Source: Xylogone sp. PMI_703 (Eukaryota; Ascomycota; Leotiomycetes). Taken from it: DNA of 37,781 nucleotides. Positions within the stretch are counted from its first letter, which is position 1. Every line of letters starts with the position of its first letter. The stretch covers positions 1 to 37,781 of the forward strand of contig JAJTUQ010000024.1 in assembly GCA_021399445.1 (NCBI GenBank). Reading direction: 5' to 3'. This document shows positions 10,409 to 22,143 of this stretch, piece by piece. Both the position numbers and the translations under genes were made by a program. Under the pieces are notes generated by a model that was not told where the DNA came from, made no database searches, and worked only from the letters and a program-made list of their open reading frames with translations.

Positions 10409-12689
10409 TTGATCCGGATATCGATAGCTATGGCGGGGTGTTTAACCTATTCGAGAAATTTATGAATTTGATTCCACGCTTCTAAATGAATGAAAGCAGG
10501 CAATCAAAACTATGCTTCGCTGTTCAAAGTCTGTGTCTTGCAAGGTTTTCGAAATATTGTAGAGTTAACTGGACAATGTGTTCAAAATCATACGAGATGA
10601 GCAATTTTAGCCTTGATAGCAGAGCATTTTCATATTATCCAGAAATGATGGTTTTGTGTAATAATATACATGAGGTGCAAATGCATTTGCATTGGAATAT
10701 ATTAATGTAACATGGTTAACTTGTAATGATCTGGAGGTGTTTGCGTGTTTGCGTGCTTTATGTCTTCTTAGACAGATATAAGGAGGACCACATTGCAAAA
10801 TGGGTGGATGCATGGGCCGGAGCACCGCATAAGAGGCGGCTGGTGTGTCCCCCCTTGGGCTTGGGAGGCAGTGAGTGATTAAGGACTGTCCGGGCCCCCT
10901 TTTGGCCTCTGGGCCTCCACGATTTCTGGCCATAAAGGGCCAGATGCTCTTATCAATTATCCTTTTTGCTTTTTTTTGGGAGAGGGGGGTTGGATGGAGC
11001 AAGCGTCAACCGTATCACAATGGATAGATATTTCACACTTCAAAAGAATAATGATATTATATGCCACAAAAACCGCTTTACCCAGGGACTGCAGGAAATG
11101 TGGTTACCAAATTGGACCGCCGCATTCCACTTATCCACTCGTAATGTGGTGGGCAGGCAAAGCCTAGAATATAGTTAGACCGTGCCAAGATTATGACCTA
11201 GAGAATGATGGCGTCACCTCACTCTACTGCTTGCATCCGTTCAGAAGAGGTTATCATTATCGCGGAAACCCCCGTCTTACCACCCATTCTGCCGGCCAAG
11301 ATAGGAAAGTGTAAAGCGCTGGTTGTTGACCCTGCCAGCCTGGAGGACCCCCTTTCCTCCGAATTACCTTGCAAATCCTTTAGTGATGCTATATACCTGG
11401 CCAAATGAGTTTACTTGGATGAACTTGAGTCTTATATAAGGCCCTAGATTTTAACCTCCTTTCTGTTTTGCAAGGACGATCGTCCGGGTATTCTCCATGT
11501 GTTTTCATTTAGATTTAAATCTGGTTAGAACGGGTGCTAACCTTTATTCGTTCCAAATATCATCTGCTCACGTGAAGATTTTAACAAACATAGCGTGACT
11601 AAGCCGAGATTTATATTTAAATTTTATAAATTTTATATCAATTAGTTAAAAACAATCAAAAAGTATGTTTATAAACTTCCTAATTGAAATATCACATTAA
11701 TATAAAGAATTATACAACATTACGAAGTATTACAATCTTAAAGAAAAAAGAACAAAAATTTATATACTATTATAAGAATGATTGTAATTGTGAAATATGG
11801 TTATATCGGTTGCATAGATGGATGGGCCAGCTAGTTCGTCAGGTGGTGAAGTGGATGGTTCGGCCGGCCAAATTGATGAACGGGCGAAACCGATACTGGC
11901 CGGAAGTCATATCAGAATGGATGTGATAAATAAACAAATGTGACAAAAATAGTTAAGGGTTCGTCCGTGACAGTCCCGTAAGAGAAGTCTTATTCAAAGC
12001 TGTGCTCAGACCTCAAAGCGTTGACCTTAGAGCAGCGACAAAGTCTTGTTGAGCTTCGTATTAGTGCCTCCAAAGTACAGCATTTCTCGGTTCACCCATT
12101 GTCGGCTAGTCTTTTGTTGGCAATATGCAATTACGTTGTATGCAGGCTCTCATAAATGTCTGCATTTCTTTGCAAATCCTCGGGCTGATTGAGGGTCCCC
12201 ACCACACCTTTTTCTGTTGTTTGCTTTGATGGAGAATACTCTGGACCTGCTTCTCGCATGCATCTCCCATGCGTCTTGCGTGGGGTACACAATGCAGGCG
12301 GCGGTCACTAATGCAAGTGCTGCTGCCTTCTTATGTCTAAAGAGAGCGTCTGCGAACGAAAGGTACACTTTTGCAATATGCCATTTAGTTTCTCGTAACC
12401 TAAGCATATGGCAAAACGTAACGTAATGGATAAAACTGAGGGGCATGGCTAATCCGTGGCGCTCACCTACTCCTCGCCCTTTGTTTTTTTGGCCTCGATG
12501 GGGTGTCGGCTGCCTGGTCAATCAGCATGTCCTGCACATCCTGCACGTAACTCCGAGACCCTCAAAGTGAGGCCTAATACTGCTATAACTGGTTGAGGAG
12601 GGCAATTAAACCGATCTTTCACTGCAATATCCATTGGAAGTCGACAACGTTGGGGAAAGCTGAAGGTTATGAGATCGATAGAGCAAGGG
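10409..12689. other. long gene-free stretch
   Basis: No frame over these ~2.3 kb carries a domain I recognise. Small open stretches (for example 10,607-11,002 minus, 10,966-11,178 plus, 12,150-12,521 minus) lack motifs and have overlapping opposites. Part of 11,580-11,780 is very AT-rich. The stretch may be eroded transposon or gene sequence. Confidence 0.4.
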
Positions 12690-13835
12690 CATCATGCAGC
12701 GGTGCGTCTCCCCTTTTCTGGAGGTGTGCAAGCGAATATGTTACCCTTACTCCGTAGAAGCACATGCTCTATGGTGTCCGGTGCATACCCACGGGGATCG
12801 AGATGGGGAGGTGTGCCAGATAATATGCCAAGCAAGCACGTAGATAAGAAACTCGCACATTCCACTGGGATCCTGGAGCGATGCCTCATCCGACCGGCTC
12901 AGCTCAGCTAGCCATTGCTGTACAGTATTGACCGGATCCTACATCCCCGGCGCCGCGCCAGGTCCACCTCTCAACTTTAATGGTGAGCGTCATCGCAGGG
13001 GACAGCCGCCCAGACAATCTCACAATTGTGGAGGCTGATCTGTTGAAGGTGCTCCGGCAGAACACGGGGGCTTCATCCTGGAGCATAGGCTGGGTTCGCG
13101 GTTACTACCCAAAAGAAATGGAGCGTTCACGATGATGCAGAACAGGCTTGGCTCCTCATCTAACATTTATAGTACTGTCTGTCTCATCGGGTCCCACCAT
13201 CATTGGCCCCCCCTGCGGCGCTTACGGGGAGAAGCTGCCTTGGATGGCGCGCGGAGTTGGGGCACATACAGGCCGTGTGCTGCCCCGTTGCCTTTCTATT
13301 TAGCTGCCTGGTTGCACCATATCCAGCTTCTCACCATATAGTACCCTACTTCATGAGCGATATCCAGCACCTCACCACGACGCTATCGTCACCCTTGAGA
13401 ATCCAGAGATGTGTAGATGCCGCCCCCAGACCACCACAGAGGCCAAAGCGGCCAAAGAGGGCAGCTAACCAACCATCGCCAGGCGTGGCGGAGATCAGTA
13501 CGCCGGGAATGCAGAATGTAGCCTCGTTCCTGGGCAGTACACCCATTCCAATACCCTTGCAGCGAGCGAATTGAGCGACCGCTGGATGTCAACCGAAGGA
13601 ACGTCAACCCTCCCATAGAGGCCGCCCATCGGCCTTCTACTATAGGTCCTTGCGGGACACATGAGTGTCTGGACCCTTGGTCTCTGAACGGGAGCCCAGT
13701 GGAGCCGTCCGAGCCGTCCATTGTGGAACGGGCTTCAACCTCAAACACGATCGGACTTGCCATGACGCTAGTCGTCAATGTACAAGCTGCGGCAAGTATA
13801 GTCTCCGAATGGCGTTGTTTTTCAAGGCCCGTAAC
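12690..13835 (+). repeat. unidentified dispersed repeat, copy B
   Basis: This is the second copy of the repeat described at 5120-6205, same orientation and same block order, with frequent C/T and G/A differences. It is somewhat more GC-rich than copy A, so copy A may have accumulated more C-to-T change. Open stretches inside it (13,203-13,574 plus; 13,389-13,919 minus) overlap in opposite directions and have no recognisable product. Confidence 0.6.
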
Positions 13836-14751
13836 CGACCCCCCCGTGTTTACTACTGGTGGTCCACGCCTCCTGGGCCTCATTAATCCAGTCTTGGACA
13901 ATGGACAGTCGTCAACCACCCGATTGCGGCTCTACCAAATAATGCCCGCTTCGACCCTTTTCGCTACGGCTGCTGCAGGTGATGACAAGTGTATATAGAC
14001 ACCAACCTCTGACATTGTACGTACTCACTCGAAGACAGCTCTAGGATTGCTGGCTCTTGCTTTTAGATCAGCGCACGAATTTGCCATATGGACTCTTGTG
14101 AGTAAAGCTCCCTTGGATAGCTATAGAAGAATGCCAAATGTATGCAGTTCGAGGAAGGCCAGTCGGGCTACTCGAAGCTAGTGATCAGACCCATAGCCTG
14201 TTTGTTTATGTTTTAGTGCAGAAATAACGCTCAATGCCATGAATGAGCCCGGCCGCTTTGCAAGATGATTTGCTATGCTGACATCTCCAAAATTCTCTCT
14301 ATAAACGAAATCCAGAAGGGGAGTTTGTCAAAGTAACCTCTTGGAGTCCTGGAAAGTTGTCAAGGTAATCGATTACGGCAGAGTCAACATTATTTTGACC
14401 TATTTCCTCGGATAGCCACTCAAGTTATAAGGGTGGGATCAGCGATAAAGGTCAAAAACCTTCTAGCTCACCAGCACATCCATCGTTGCGATTACAAAAT
14501 TGTGGCAGGATTGATTCATGTAGATTTAATATCCATCTAGGGGCGCCAGGAATGCGTATGGAAGTGCGCTTTAAAGCCCGCAGTGCTAAGGCGCGCGGAG
14601 CATGGCACACATGCAGTGTTGCTGGAATCAGGAAACGAGAGATCCCGGGGTACCACCACTTACGGAAGCAAGCCTCTCCAGCGATGAGGCATTGTTCACA
14701 TCGTAGCGGTTAATTGATTGAATAGGTCATTATAACCTGCCACATATACAT
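13836..14751. other. gene-free stretch before the MULE
   Basis: Nothing recognisable is coded here. It ends at the 8-bp target duplication of the MULE. Confidence 0.4.
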
Positions 14752-14759
14752 TATAAATA

Positions 14760-14813
14760 GGGTATACTTAAATCCACTTGACTGTTTTCTTATTTTCACT
14801 TCACACAGACCAC
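14760..14813 (+). repeat. MULE left terminal inverted repeat
   Basis: 54 bases identical to the reverse complement of 17,509-17,562. The inner boundary is set by the first mismatch; weaker similarity extends further in. Confidence 0.88.
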
Positions 14814-15160
14814 TACCTCCGAATACCGGATGTCTAACGCGTCTCTTCTCCACATACATTTTATTAGTAATATTGAGTAACAGCCGACTACCGGGCTATA
14901 AGTGCATAACCACTATGACCACCCTTCTACACCGTATATACAGTGGAGACCTAAACTTTCAGACTCAACTTTGCGGTAAGCAATAGCTATTGCTGTAGTT
15001 ATGGCCACATTATGTAGTATATATAGACTTGCTGTAGCTCTCAGAATATACAACGAATTCAACGATCTTGAATCTATTCCTTGTGTTTCCTTGAATTACT
15101 GTACTTTTTAGTAAGCACTACCGTTTCCTACCACTTTTTATTTGACTATATCCTCTATCA

Positions 15161-17355
15161 ATGGCAACTATTACTTCTCCATGCAGTCCTGCACCCCCAG
15201 AAGCATCTTACTCTGATCTACCATCATTATATACAGCAATTCAGGCCTTTGCGCGTGAAAACGGTTATGCATTTGCTGTTCGGGACAAACAAGCGAAGAG
15301 GGTTATGTATATTTGCGATCGAGGCGGTCAATACTAGTCCAAAGGCAAAAACCCTGATGTCCATCCTTCTAAATAGCGCAATGGTTCTACGAAAAAGTGT
15401 GGCTGTAAGATGAAAGTGGTGGGCAAAAGGGACGGCGATACCTGGAAAGTCCAGGTTATAGAAGGTATTCATAACCATAATGCCTCTGCATCGGCTGTAG
15501 CCCATCCAGCACACAGAAATGGTGCACTAGATGCTCATTTGCGTGCTTTGATCTTATCCAAGGCTAGAGCTGGAGTCTAGAACGCTCAGATCCTCAGCTT
15601 TTTCCGTATAGAACACCCAGAGGTTCTGATTACTAGGAGTGATATCACAATATTATTCAAAGTACAAAGAATGAGGAATTAGATGGCTGGACACCAATTC
15701 AGTGGTTATTGTATGTTTAACTATCTTCCGCTTTGACTATTTACTAATAGATCAGGAAACATTTACAACAAGAGGGCTTTAATCTGTCATATGTGCTTGA
15801 TTCTGCCAATCAGTTAGTTCATCTCTTCTATGTCCATCCAGATGTGATTACTTTATATCAACAATACCCTGACGTCATATTGATAGATTATATATATAAA
15901 ACCAATCAATTCCGCATGCCACTACTCAATATCTGTGCTATAACTGGTGGAAATAAAGTTGTTCAAGTTAGGTTAGCATTTCTCTCAAATGAGAATAAAG
16001 ATGCTTATAATTAGGTTTTAGCACGGATACGAGAGTTGATGCAAAAGTACTCTATCCCAGAGCCAGTTTCTATTGTAATTGATAAAGAACTGGCCTCGAT
16101 GAATAATATTAATATATTCTTCCCAGAATCCAGTCATTTCCTTTGTTAGTGGCATGTTAATATGAACATATTGGCCAGAACTAAGAAGTTCTTTCCAGCA
16201 CTAGTTATGGAAGATGGGGTCATGCAAAAACACCCTCAATTCCGGGAATTCCTTCAAGCATGGAGGACTCTTTTAGATTCTCTTACTTTTGAAGCTTATA
16301 CATCAAATCTCATACAGTTTTACGCTTTCCCTGATAGTGTGGTTCAATATGCAGAAAACACTTGGTTGGTCCTATGGAAAGAGAAGTTAGTTCGATATTG
16401 GGTTGATCAACAGTTGTATTTTGGTGTACTTGTCACATTAACCATCGAAAGTTGCCATAGTATTTTAAAAGGTTATTTGCAACGAGGAAACGGAGATTTG
16501 AAAGATGTATTCGATTACCTTACATACTTCTGGAAAACTTAGCATGATAACATTAATATAACTAAATTCCAAGAACAACTTCGTCAAAAAAACAACTTAA
16601 ATACCTCTCTTTTAGCTGTTGTCAAAGGCAATGTTTATGACTATACACTGAAGAAGATAGTGGCTGAACAGGCAAAGTTTCCTAGAGATCAATCTATTGC
16701 TTTGCCGGAGTGTAATTGCACAATTGAACGTACTTTAGGATTGCCATGTTATCACACGATATGGAGAAGGCAAAGAGATGATGGCGTGATTCTCCCTGAG
16801 GATATACATGTTCATTAGTACTATATTAGGCTAGATGAAAGTATTCCTTTGCTTTTAAACATTCTAGAGCCTGTTCTCAACCCACAGATTGTGAAAGGTA
16901 AAGGCAGGCCTAGAGGAGCTCTTAATAAAGGTCAGAGATCAGATATTAATACAATATCTGGTACTAGGCGGTTACCCTCTGCCTTTGAACTGCCTTCTAG
17001 TTCAGCTCCACCAGCTCTACAATCTTCAACTTCAAGGGCAACCTCTCCCTTAGGAAATCACAGGTCTGGCGGTATAACTAGCAATGTAGGACTACAGCGA
17101 ATCAAAGATCTTGAGATCGATTCATACGAGCCTGGGACCATGCGAGAAAGGGCCTACCAGCGTGGTATTTCATCAATTTACTATACAGATTCTATTGAAG
17201 ATACAGCTATATTAGCTGACGAGATAATGATGGACTTGGAGGGGTAGGACGAGGAAGATAATGCCGAAATTGAGTCTCAAAAGACCCAAGAGTACGTAGT
17301 AGTCTCGACCAGAGTTGAGTCTCAAAAGACTCAAGAGTACATAGTAGTTTCGGTA
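15161..17355 (+). pseudogene. MULE transposase, disabled by eight TAG codons and one frameshift
   Basis: Start ATG at 15,161. A FAR1-like region (ARENGYAFAVRDKQAKRVMY...CDRGG...KKCGCK...HNHNA) is followed by a short intron at 15,711-15,755 (45 bp, GTATGT...ATCAG) that joins TPIQWLL to KHLQQEGF. The MULE DDE core is present: Asp in ILIDYIYKTN, Asp in VIDKEL, the WHVN motif and Glu in TIESCHSILKGY. A SWIM-type zinc finger CNC...CYH follows, and an acidic tail with a duplicated ESQKTQEY unit ends it. In-frame stops are all TAG: 15335, 15374, 15578, 16012, 16147, 16540, 16816, 17245. Family context puts Gln or Trp at several of them (CQWHVN, TQHDN). One base appears lost near 15,645-15,655. Otherwise the protein is well preserved. 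Confidence 0.85.
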
Positions 17356-17508
17356 TAACTTCATTTTTGCCATATTAGGAAATACATATATTTGCGCTTA
17401 AATCATTATGAGGATCACTGGTTGCATGGCTGAGTCTCTTTGTACAGTACTAATTTGTATGCGATCGCGAGGCTGGGATGTGCGAAAATACGCTCCGGTG
17501 TCGGCGGG

Positions 17509-17562
17509 GTGGTCTGTGTGAAGTGAAAATAAGAAAACAGTCAAGTGGATTTAAGTATACCC
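17509..17562 (-). repeat. MULE right terminal inverted repeat
   Basis: Reverse complement of 14,760-14,813 without a mismatch, immediately followed by the TATAAATA target duplication. Confidence 0.88.
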
Positions 17563-17862
17563 TATAAATAGTAACTAGTTGCAGAACAGCCAAAAACTTT
17601 TGTTTGGGCAATGATTTAAGAACGAAGAACATAGCAGTGTAACTAATTTAATTAATCTAATGTATTTCCAGTTAATTTGTGCTCATCATCATCACATGAG
17701 ACAATTACCTAAACTCTCGAGTAATCCCGCTTCGGCTCCGATGGCATCAACATACATCTTCCGCATTCCTAGGTCTTGTAATTTTCTAACACTTATGTCA
17801 AGTAAACCGATCATGACAGGTTCTAGGTCTCGAGTTGCTAGAAATGAATATATGTTAACATC

Positions 17863-19335
17863 TTAGGAAGGGGGAGTAAAATTCTCATCAGGATCCAACA
17901 TACACGATATACAGATACATGTAAGTCCCCCTACGTCATCTCCAATCCGCCTTGCCCAAGGCAGATCGGAAATAATGTCCGCTGACGGTGTATAAGTAAT
18001 CCCAGCTGCGATTATAATCTCGTTTTTCGTGCTCACGACGATGTCTTTCGTATAAGCGATATTCCTCTTAAAGGAATACTGATCATACCACCCTACTTTA
18101 TCATATCTTTTAGTGAAGTCATGAACCATTTCGAGTAGTCGATCCATATCCTCTGGCTGACATGATCGAAACTTCAAGTTCGTATCTGAAAGCGAGCTAT
18201 CCAGAAACTTCCAGTCTGTGAATTCCAAGACCATATCCACAATCACTTGGCCTTTTCCAGGCTCTTCTTTATCCAACTGCCAACCTCTTCTTTCGAACCA
18301 TTCCCGGCAAGACTGGGCGTCGAAGGGTAACTCATAGAATAATCGAGGATATACACTTCCTAGTTGGATTTTTTTTTTAGGTCTCTTCTCCCTTCAAACT
18401 GCTTCATTCTATGAGAATAAAGACTCGTCCCAATTCCCAGGCCTCTAAAGTCAGGATGTACCAAGAGGAGTGCCAAATGGCCCATTCATTCCTCTCCTTC
18501 TCGGTTAGCATAGGAAAGATAGGTAGCAGCAAATCATCCCACAATTTGCTCGCTCCCTGGATCTCGGATAAGAAAATGCTTAGAGAAGCCTAGACGATCT
18601 AATATATCGCTAAGAGTTTTCCTATCGATGGCAAGGCGGCTGTCAATACTATTATTCCATAGATTATAGATCTCTGGCATATCCTTTTCTTTATCCATAG
18701 GCTTAACGCCCCATGCACGCAAACCTGGTTTGAGTGATGAGAGATGCTGCAACGTTGCAATAGCTTCTAATTCGGAGGGAGAATATCCAAAAGCATGAAT
18801 AATTGTAGGATACCGAAGAGCAGTGATTTCCTTGATATCACAAAAGACAACTATAATGCGAGGTTTCTCCTTACATATCTTAAGAGTAACTTCGGCAATG
18901 TTCCAGGGAATTGACTGACCTGGAAGGGATACCAAGCAGAGAATGATGATGCGGGACTCATTTAAATTTATAAACCCAGAATGTGTGTCTGTTAATCTTT
19001 GACTGTAATCATAAGATATTGAGTTAAGCAATAGCATAGAGGTTTCCATTTGATACTAGTACTCACTTTTTATATGGAATATGTCTGACTCTATTATGTT
19101 TTCTCGTTATAGCTTTGCCTAATGCCTCAAAAGGATCTGACCGATCCTCCGGACTGATAGGGGTCACAAGCGGGGTTAAAAGAATGATAAGCTCTTCCTC
19201 CTTCAAATTTCCGAGATTTAGAAGCCAGTTTTGATAATCGACAAGGGTAACTGGAGGCTTATAGCTAGAATCAGAGCTAAGATTCTGATTAGCATCCGCA
19301 ACGTCAAGAGTTGGAGAGGGCGTCGGAATAGACAT
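17863..19335 (-). pseudogene. GH3 C-terminal-like domain fused to GNAT acetyltransferase, disabled
   Basis: Exon 1 runs 19,335 to 19,067; the intron 19,066 to 19,003 (64 bp, GTGAGT...TTACAG); exon 2 from 19,002 to 17,863. The first ~200 residues (ILLTPLVTPI, DPFEALGKAI, RHIPYKNQRL, HAFGYSPSELEAIATL) resemble the C-terminal domain of fungal GH3 N-acetylglucosaminidases. The rest is GNAT-like: HFLIRDP, FAATYLSY, then LLVHPDFRGLGIGTSLYSHR with the acetyl-CoA-binding RGLGIG loop, then EWFERRGWQLDKEEPGKG and a second GNAT-like half. Defects are in-frame TGA at 18,536-18,534 and at 18,488-18,486, and a frameshift in the T10 tract at 18,369-18,378, where one more base would restore the frame. All three lie within ~170 bp. 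The GH3 catalytic domain is absent, so the gene either started short or lost its 5' part. Confidence 0.7.
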
Positions 19336-19955
19336 CTTTTAGAGAGAAATATAAAATAAATGAAGCTGAAAATCTAATCAAGTACACCACCTATCTATAT
19401 ATTCAAGGAGGCACGCACAATAGCAAAGAAAGAAGTTCAAAGCCAACAGTCTAACTCTGCAGTTTTGCTATAATTCCAAAGTAAACTCTTCAACGCTAAT
19501 CCGAGGTCTGCAATGCAATGTCGCCCAGAGAACATTGGGGCGGAGAACACGTTGCTTGGCATGGATACGGTAACCCTACTATTGCTAGTTTGGCAACCGT
19601 AGCTCAAATCATCCTTGCTCCACACCTGGTAAGGCAGCAAATAACACTTCTAATGACTCTGACGTGTGGGGAATCGCACACCATTTTCCCCGCTTTGATG
19701 CTTATTATTTGTAGTCTAAAGGTAGTACTACATTATCCCTCTCCTTCACACCAATACTCCACTGGTTATTTATCGGCTTGTGTACATGAATTCCCCTTCT
19801 TCCCCGTATCCGATGAAGGGCTTTTATCATGCGGCCCGCTCCATTTCCACGTTATTCTGACTTTATAAAGTAAAAAACTGAGAATTACCAAGTAAAAGAG
19901 TGTCACATTTAAAAAAATTCAAGGAGAAGAGTCTCAATATATTTTCCAAACTCCG
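19336..19955. other. intergenic, nothing recognised
   Basis: 5' flank of the GH3-C/GNAT relic. One plus-strand open stretch (19,518-19,868) has no recognisable motif. Confidence 0.35.
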
Positions 19956-20261
19956 TTAATAATCATCAACCCCTTCTTCTTTCGCCCTTTTCGAGGTTTC
20001 CAGTAGTTGCCTTAGTGCAGATCGAGTATCAGAGCAAGGGCGGCTACGACCTCCCCTTAGCCTCTGCCACGGCTTGTAGTGTCCGATCTTTGGCATCACA
20101 CTTGTATTTAACTTTAATTTCATCAGGACGAAAGCCGAAAACACTAAACGCATACGCAAAATTTGCTTCAAATTTATTAGCAATAACCCGCGCTCCATAA
20201 AGCTACATTATAACTTACCTTCGATTTCGTTCGCGATTTGATCAGATTCTTCTCTGTCCAT
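19956..20261 (-). CDS. small two-exon hypothetical protein
   Basis: A model with exon 1 at 20,261-20,219, intron 20,218-20,144 (75 bp, GTAAGT...GTTTAG, with GCTAAT branch-like site) and exon 2 at 20,143-19,956 gives 76 codons ending in TAA. The N-terminus reads MDREESDQIANEIE and the C-terminus ALRQLLETSKRAKEEGVDDY. The middle of exon 2 reads more like protein in another frame (FRPDEIKVKYKCDAKDR), so the gene may be frameshifted. No family is recognised. It lies just upstream of the GH3-C/GNAT relic on the same strand. Confidence 0.3.
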
Positions 20262-21050
20262 ATTTAAAAGTTCAAAGCAGGCAGTTATCTAATGTATTAA
20301 GATAAACTTAAATGTAGATGAAATTTAGATAGTTACTAAAGGCACAGCTTGGTATTAAATACGGCCGTGTCTCTTAATCCGGGCCTGCCATGTCAGCACC
20401 CACCGGAACGCCACACTAATGCATGGGAGAGCGCTTACTACACATTAATACGAGTACTTGCGGCTGTTTGGCATGCTTGCTAACACCCAGCTAGGGTAGA
20501 TTTCTGGTATATGGCGGTCTCCTATACTAGTCGTCCAGCTATGCTACACATTGCTAATCCAAGGATCGACGGCGCCCCCACTACTACCGTTCTCAGCTCT
20601 GCTAAAAGAGGAAGACGGTTCTGGACGGGATACCACCCCCCAAATCCAGATGCCGCCTGTGGCTGCAGCAAGGTATGCTCGGCTCCACTGTAACCGCATG
20701 ATCCAGGTAGATTGCAGTCTCCCTTGAAGCCTTTCCACTGCCCACTACTAGTTCTATACGCGATTGTGGTTGCAATTATAGAACTGCTCTGCACTGGAGA
20801 GTATTAAGATCAAGCTATCCACGGCAATATCCTAGTCCATGAGTAATATGACTGGGCTCAATGCAACAGAAGCAACACTCCCCTTCTGTTAACCCAGTCA
20901 GCAACAGTGGCATCACTTAATGCAAGGGAATAGTACCATCTTACTAACAACAGCATAGTTGATAGCGCTACGCCTCCGCTCCCAACTGACCGTCCAAGGT
21001 CAGCTTCCCCCAGCCGCGAGTCCGTTACACACCAAGCCGGCCCTCTAGAG
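20262..21050. other. gene-free stretch
   Basis: Nothing recognisable is coded. The stretch before 21,051 may hold the eroded N-terminus of the Myb-like relic. Confidence 0.35.
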
Positions 21051-22143
21051 GTGAATCCTGAGACTACACAGAGGAACACGAGCTATGTTGATCTTGATGT
21101 TACTGAGATGGAGGTTGAAAGCGTTGATATCTTTGCCAAGGGAGATGATGAGGATGATAACGATGACACCCGCACCATGAGCAGACCAAGGCCGCCTACT
21201 GTTTCTCCCGATATATCAGTCTCCGATAGCAATGTTTCCGTTTTGCAGCCTCAAGATGGCCAACATGACTCCGCTCAATCCCCACAACTAGGCCGGCCAT
21301 AGCATCTCTCGAACAGCCGGACTTGACAAATAACCCTGCACTAAAGCATCGCAGCCGACGAGATTCTACTACAAGTATCCGCCGTAAACGACTACGGACG
21401 CCAGCTCTCACTCGACTGACTAGCACCGCTTCCGCCACACTCGAATCCAACAGCCTGGAAGAATACCAGTCACGCGCCCCAAGTATGGCTCCGTGCCAGA
21501 AATAAGAATACTGCAATGTGAACCAGGAAGTGGTTGATGGTGGAAGTACCGACGTTTCTAGCGACGAAGATTATGATGATACAAGCAACACCGCTGCCTC
21601 TGAGATAGGAAGTCGGCCGCGTTCTCGGAAACGGGCCAGACGGGTGAAGGATATGAAACACAAGGATGCGGAAACCTCTTCCACTCATCCCCTCAACATC
21701 TCATGTCAAGCAGTTGCAGCTATTTCGTCTGGCGGTATGAAGGAGAGCGAAGAGATTCCCATCTATGGATACTCGACGCTGAAGACTATCGGATCGAAGG
21801 TCGTGTACCATCTCACACTTTCTCAAGGATTATTAGCAGAACCCAGTCCATCATCCCATAAACAAGATAATGCTAGGAACGTCTCCAGTAGCAGTGACAG
21901 GAGAGTCCTCAGAATAGTTACCTGTGCAAGAACAGGCTATGAGCAGACCTGTCAGAAATGCACCATTCTCGCCTGAAGAAGACAAACTTCTACAACGCCT
22001 AAAAGAAGAGGGTTTATCGTGGGATGAAATTTCGGATCACTTCTAGGGGAGGAGTAAAGGGACGTTGCAGGTACACTATAGCACTAAGTTAAAGCCTCGT
22101 TCAGAGATGTCTAAGAATATTAAAAAATGCCGGAGGTCCAGGT
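21051..22143 (+). pseudogene. Myb/SANT-like DNA-binding protein, decayed
   Basis: Frames alternate along this stretch: 21,051-21,302 (acidic, Ser/Pro-rich), then 21,323-21,976 in another frame (acidic; RPRSRKRARRVKD basic patch), then from 21,939 a third segment. That segment reads RNAPFSPEEDKLLQRLKEEG, LSWDEISDHF, then a TAG, then GRSKGTLQVHYSTKLKPRSE. This is the Myb-like helix-turn-helix common in Eurotiomycete genomes (SPEED...LSW.EI...F.GRS.GTLQVRY). The TAG replaces Gln or Pro at the F-x-GR position. At least two frame changes and one stop make it a pseudogene, though an unrecognised intron could explain one frame change. Confidence 0.6.

Larger units (their letters stand above)
14752..17570 (+). 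mobile_element. MULE DNA transposon with TIRs and 8-bp target duplication
   Basis: The element proper is 14,760-17,562 (2,803 bp). Its ends begin GGGTATACTTAAATCC and are perfect inverted copies for 54 bases; similarity then continues with substitutions. It is flanked on both sides by TATAAATA (14,752-14,759 and 17,563-17,570), which I read as the target-site duplication. It carries one transposase gene on the plus strand. Mutator-like elements usually duplicate 8-11 bp, so 8 fits. The target resembles a TATA box. Identical TIRs beside a disabled gene suggest that it was mobilised in trans or was silenced after a fairly recent insertion. Confidence 0.9.

Noticed and set aside
10966..11178. 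Small overlapping plus-strand frames near 11 kb as a cysteine-bearing gene
   Set aside because: They overlap in two frames, carry no recognisable motif and have no supporting exon structure.
13389..13919. 176-codon minus-strand open frame in repeat copy B
   Set aside because: It overlaps two plus-strand frames, has no domain, and the homologous stretch in copy A does not keep it.
15680..15682. A ninth TAG in the MULE transposase
   Set aside because: It lies downstream of the apparent one-base loss; in the frame that joins TPIQWLL to the next exon it is not a stop.
18534..18536. In-frame TGA as a selenocysteine codon in the GNAT fusion
   Set aside because: Ascomycetes lack selenoprotein synthesis, family members have ordinary residues there, and a frameshift lies nearby.
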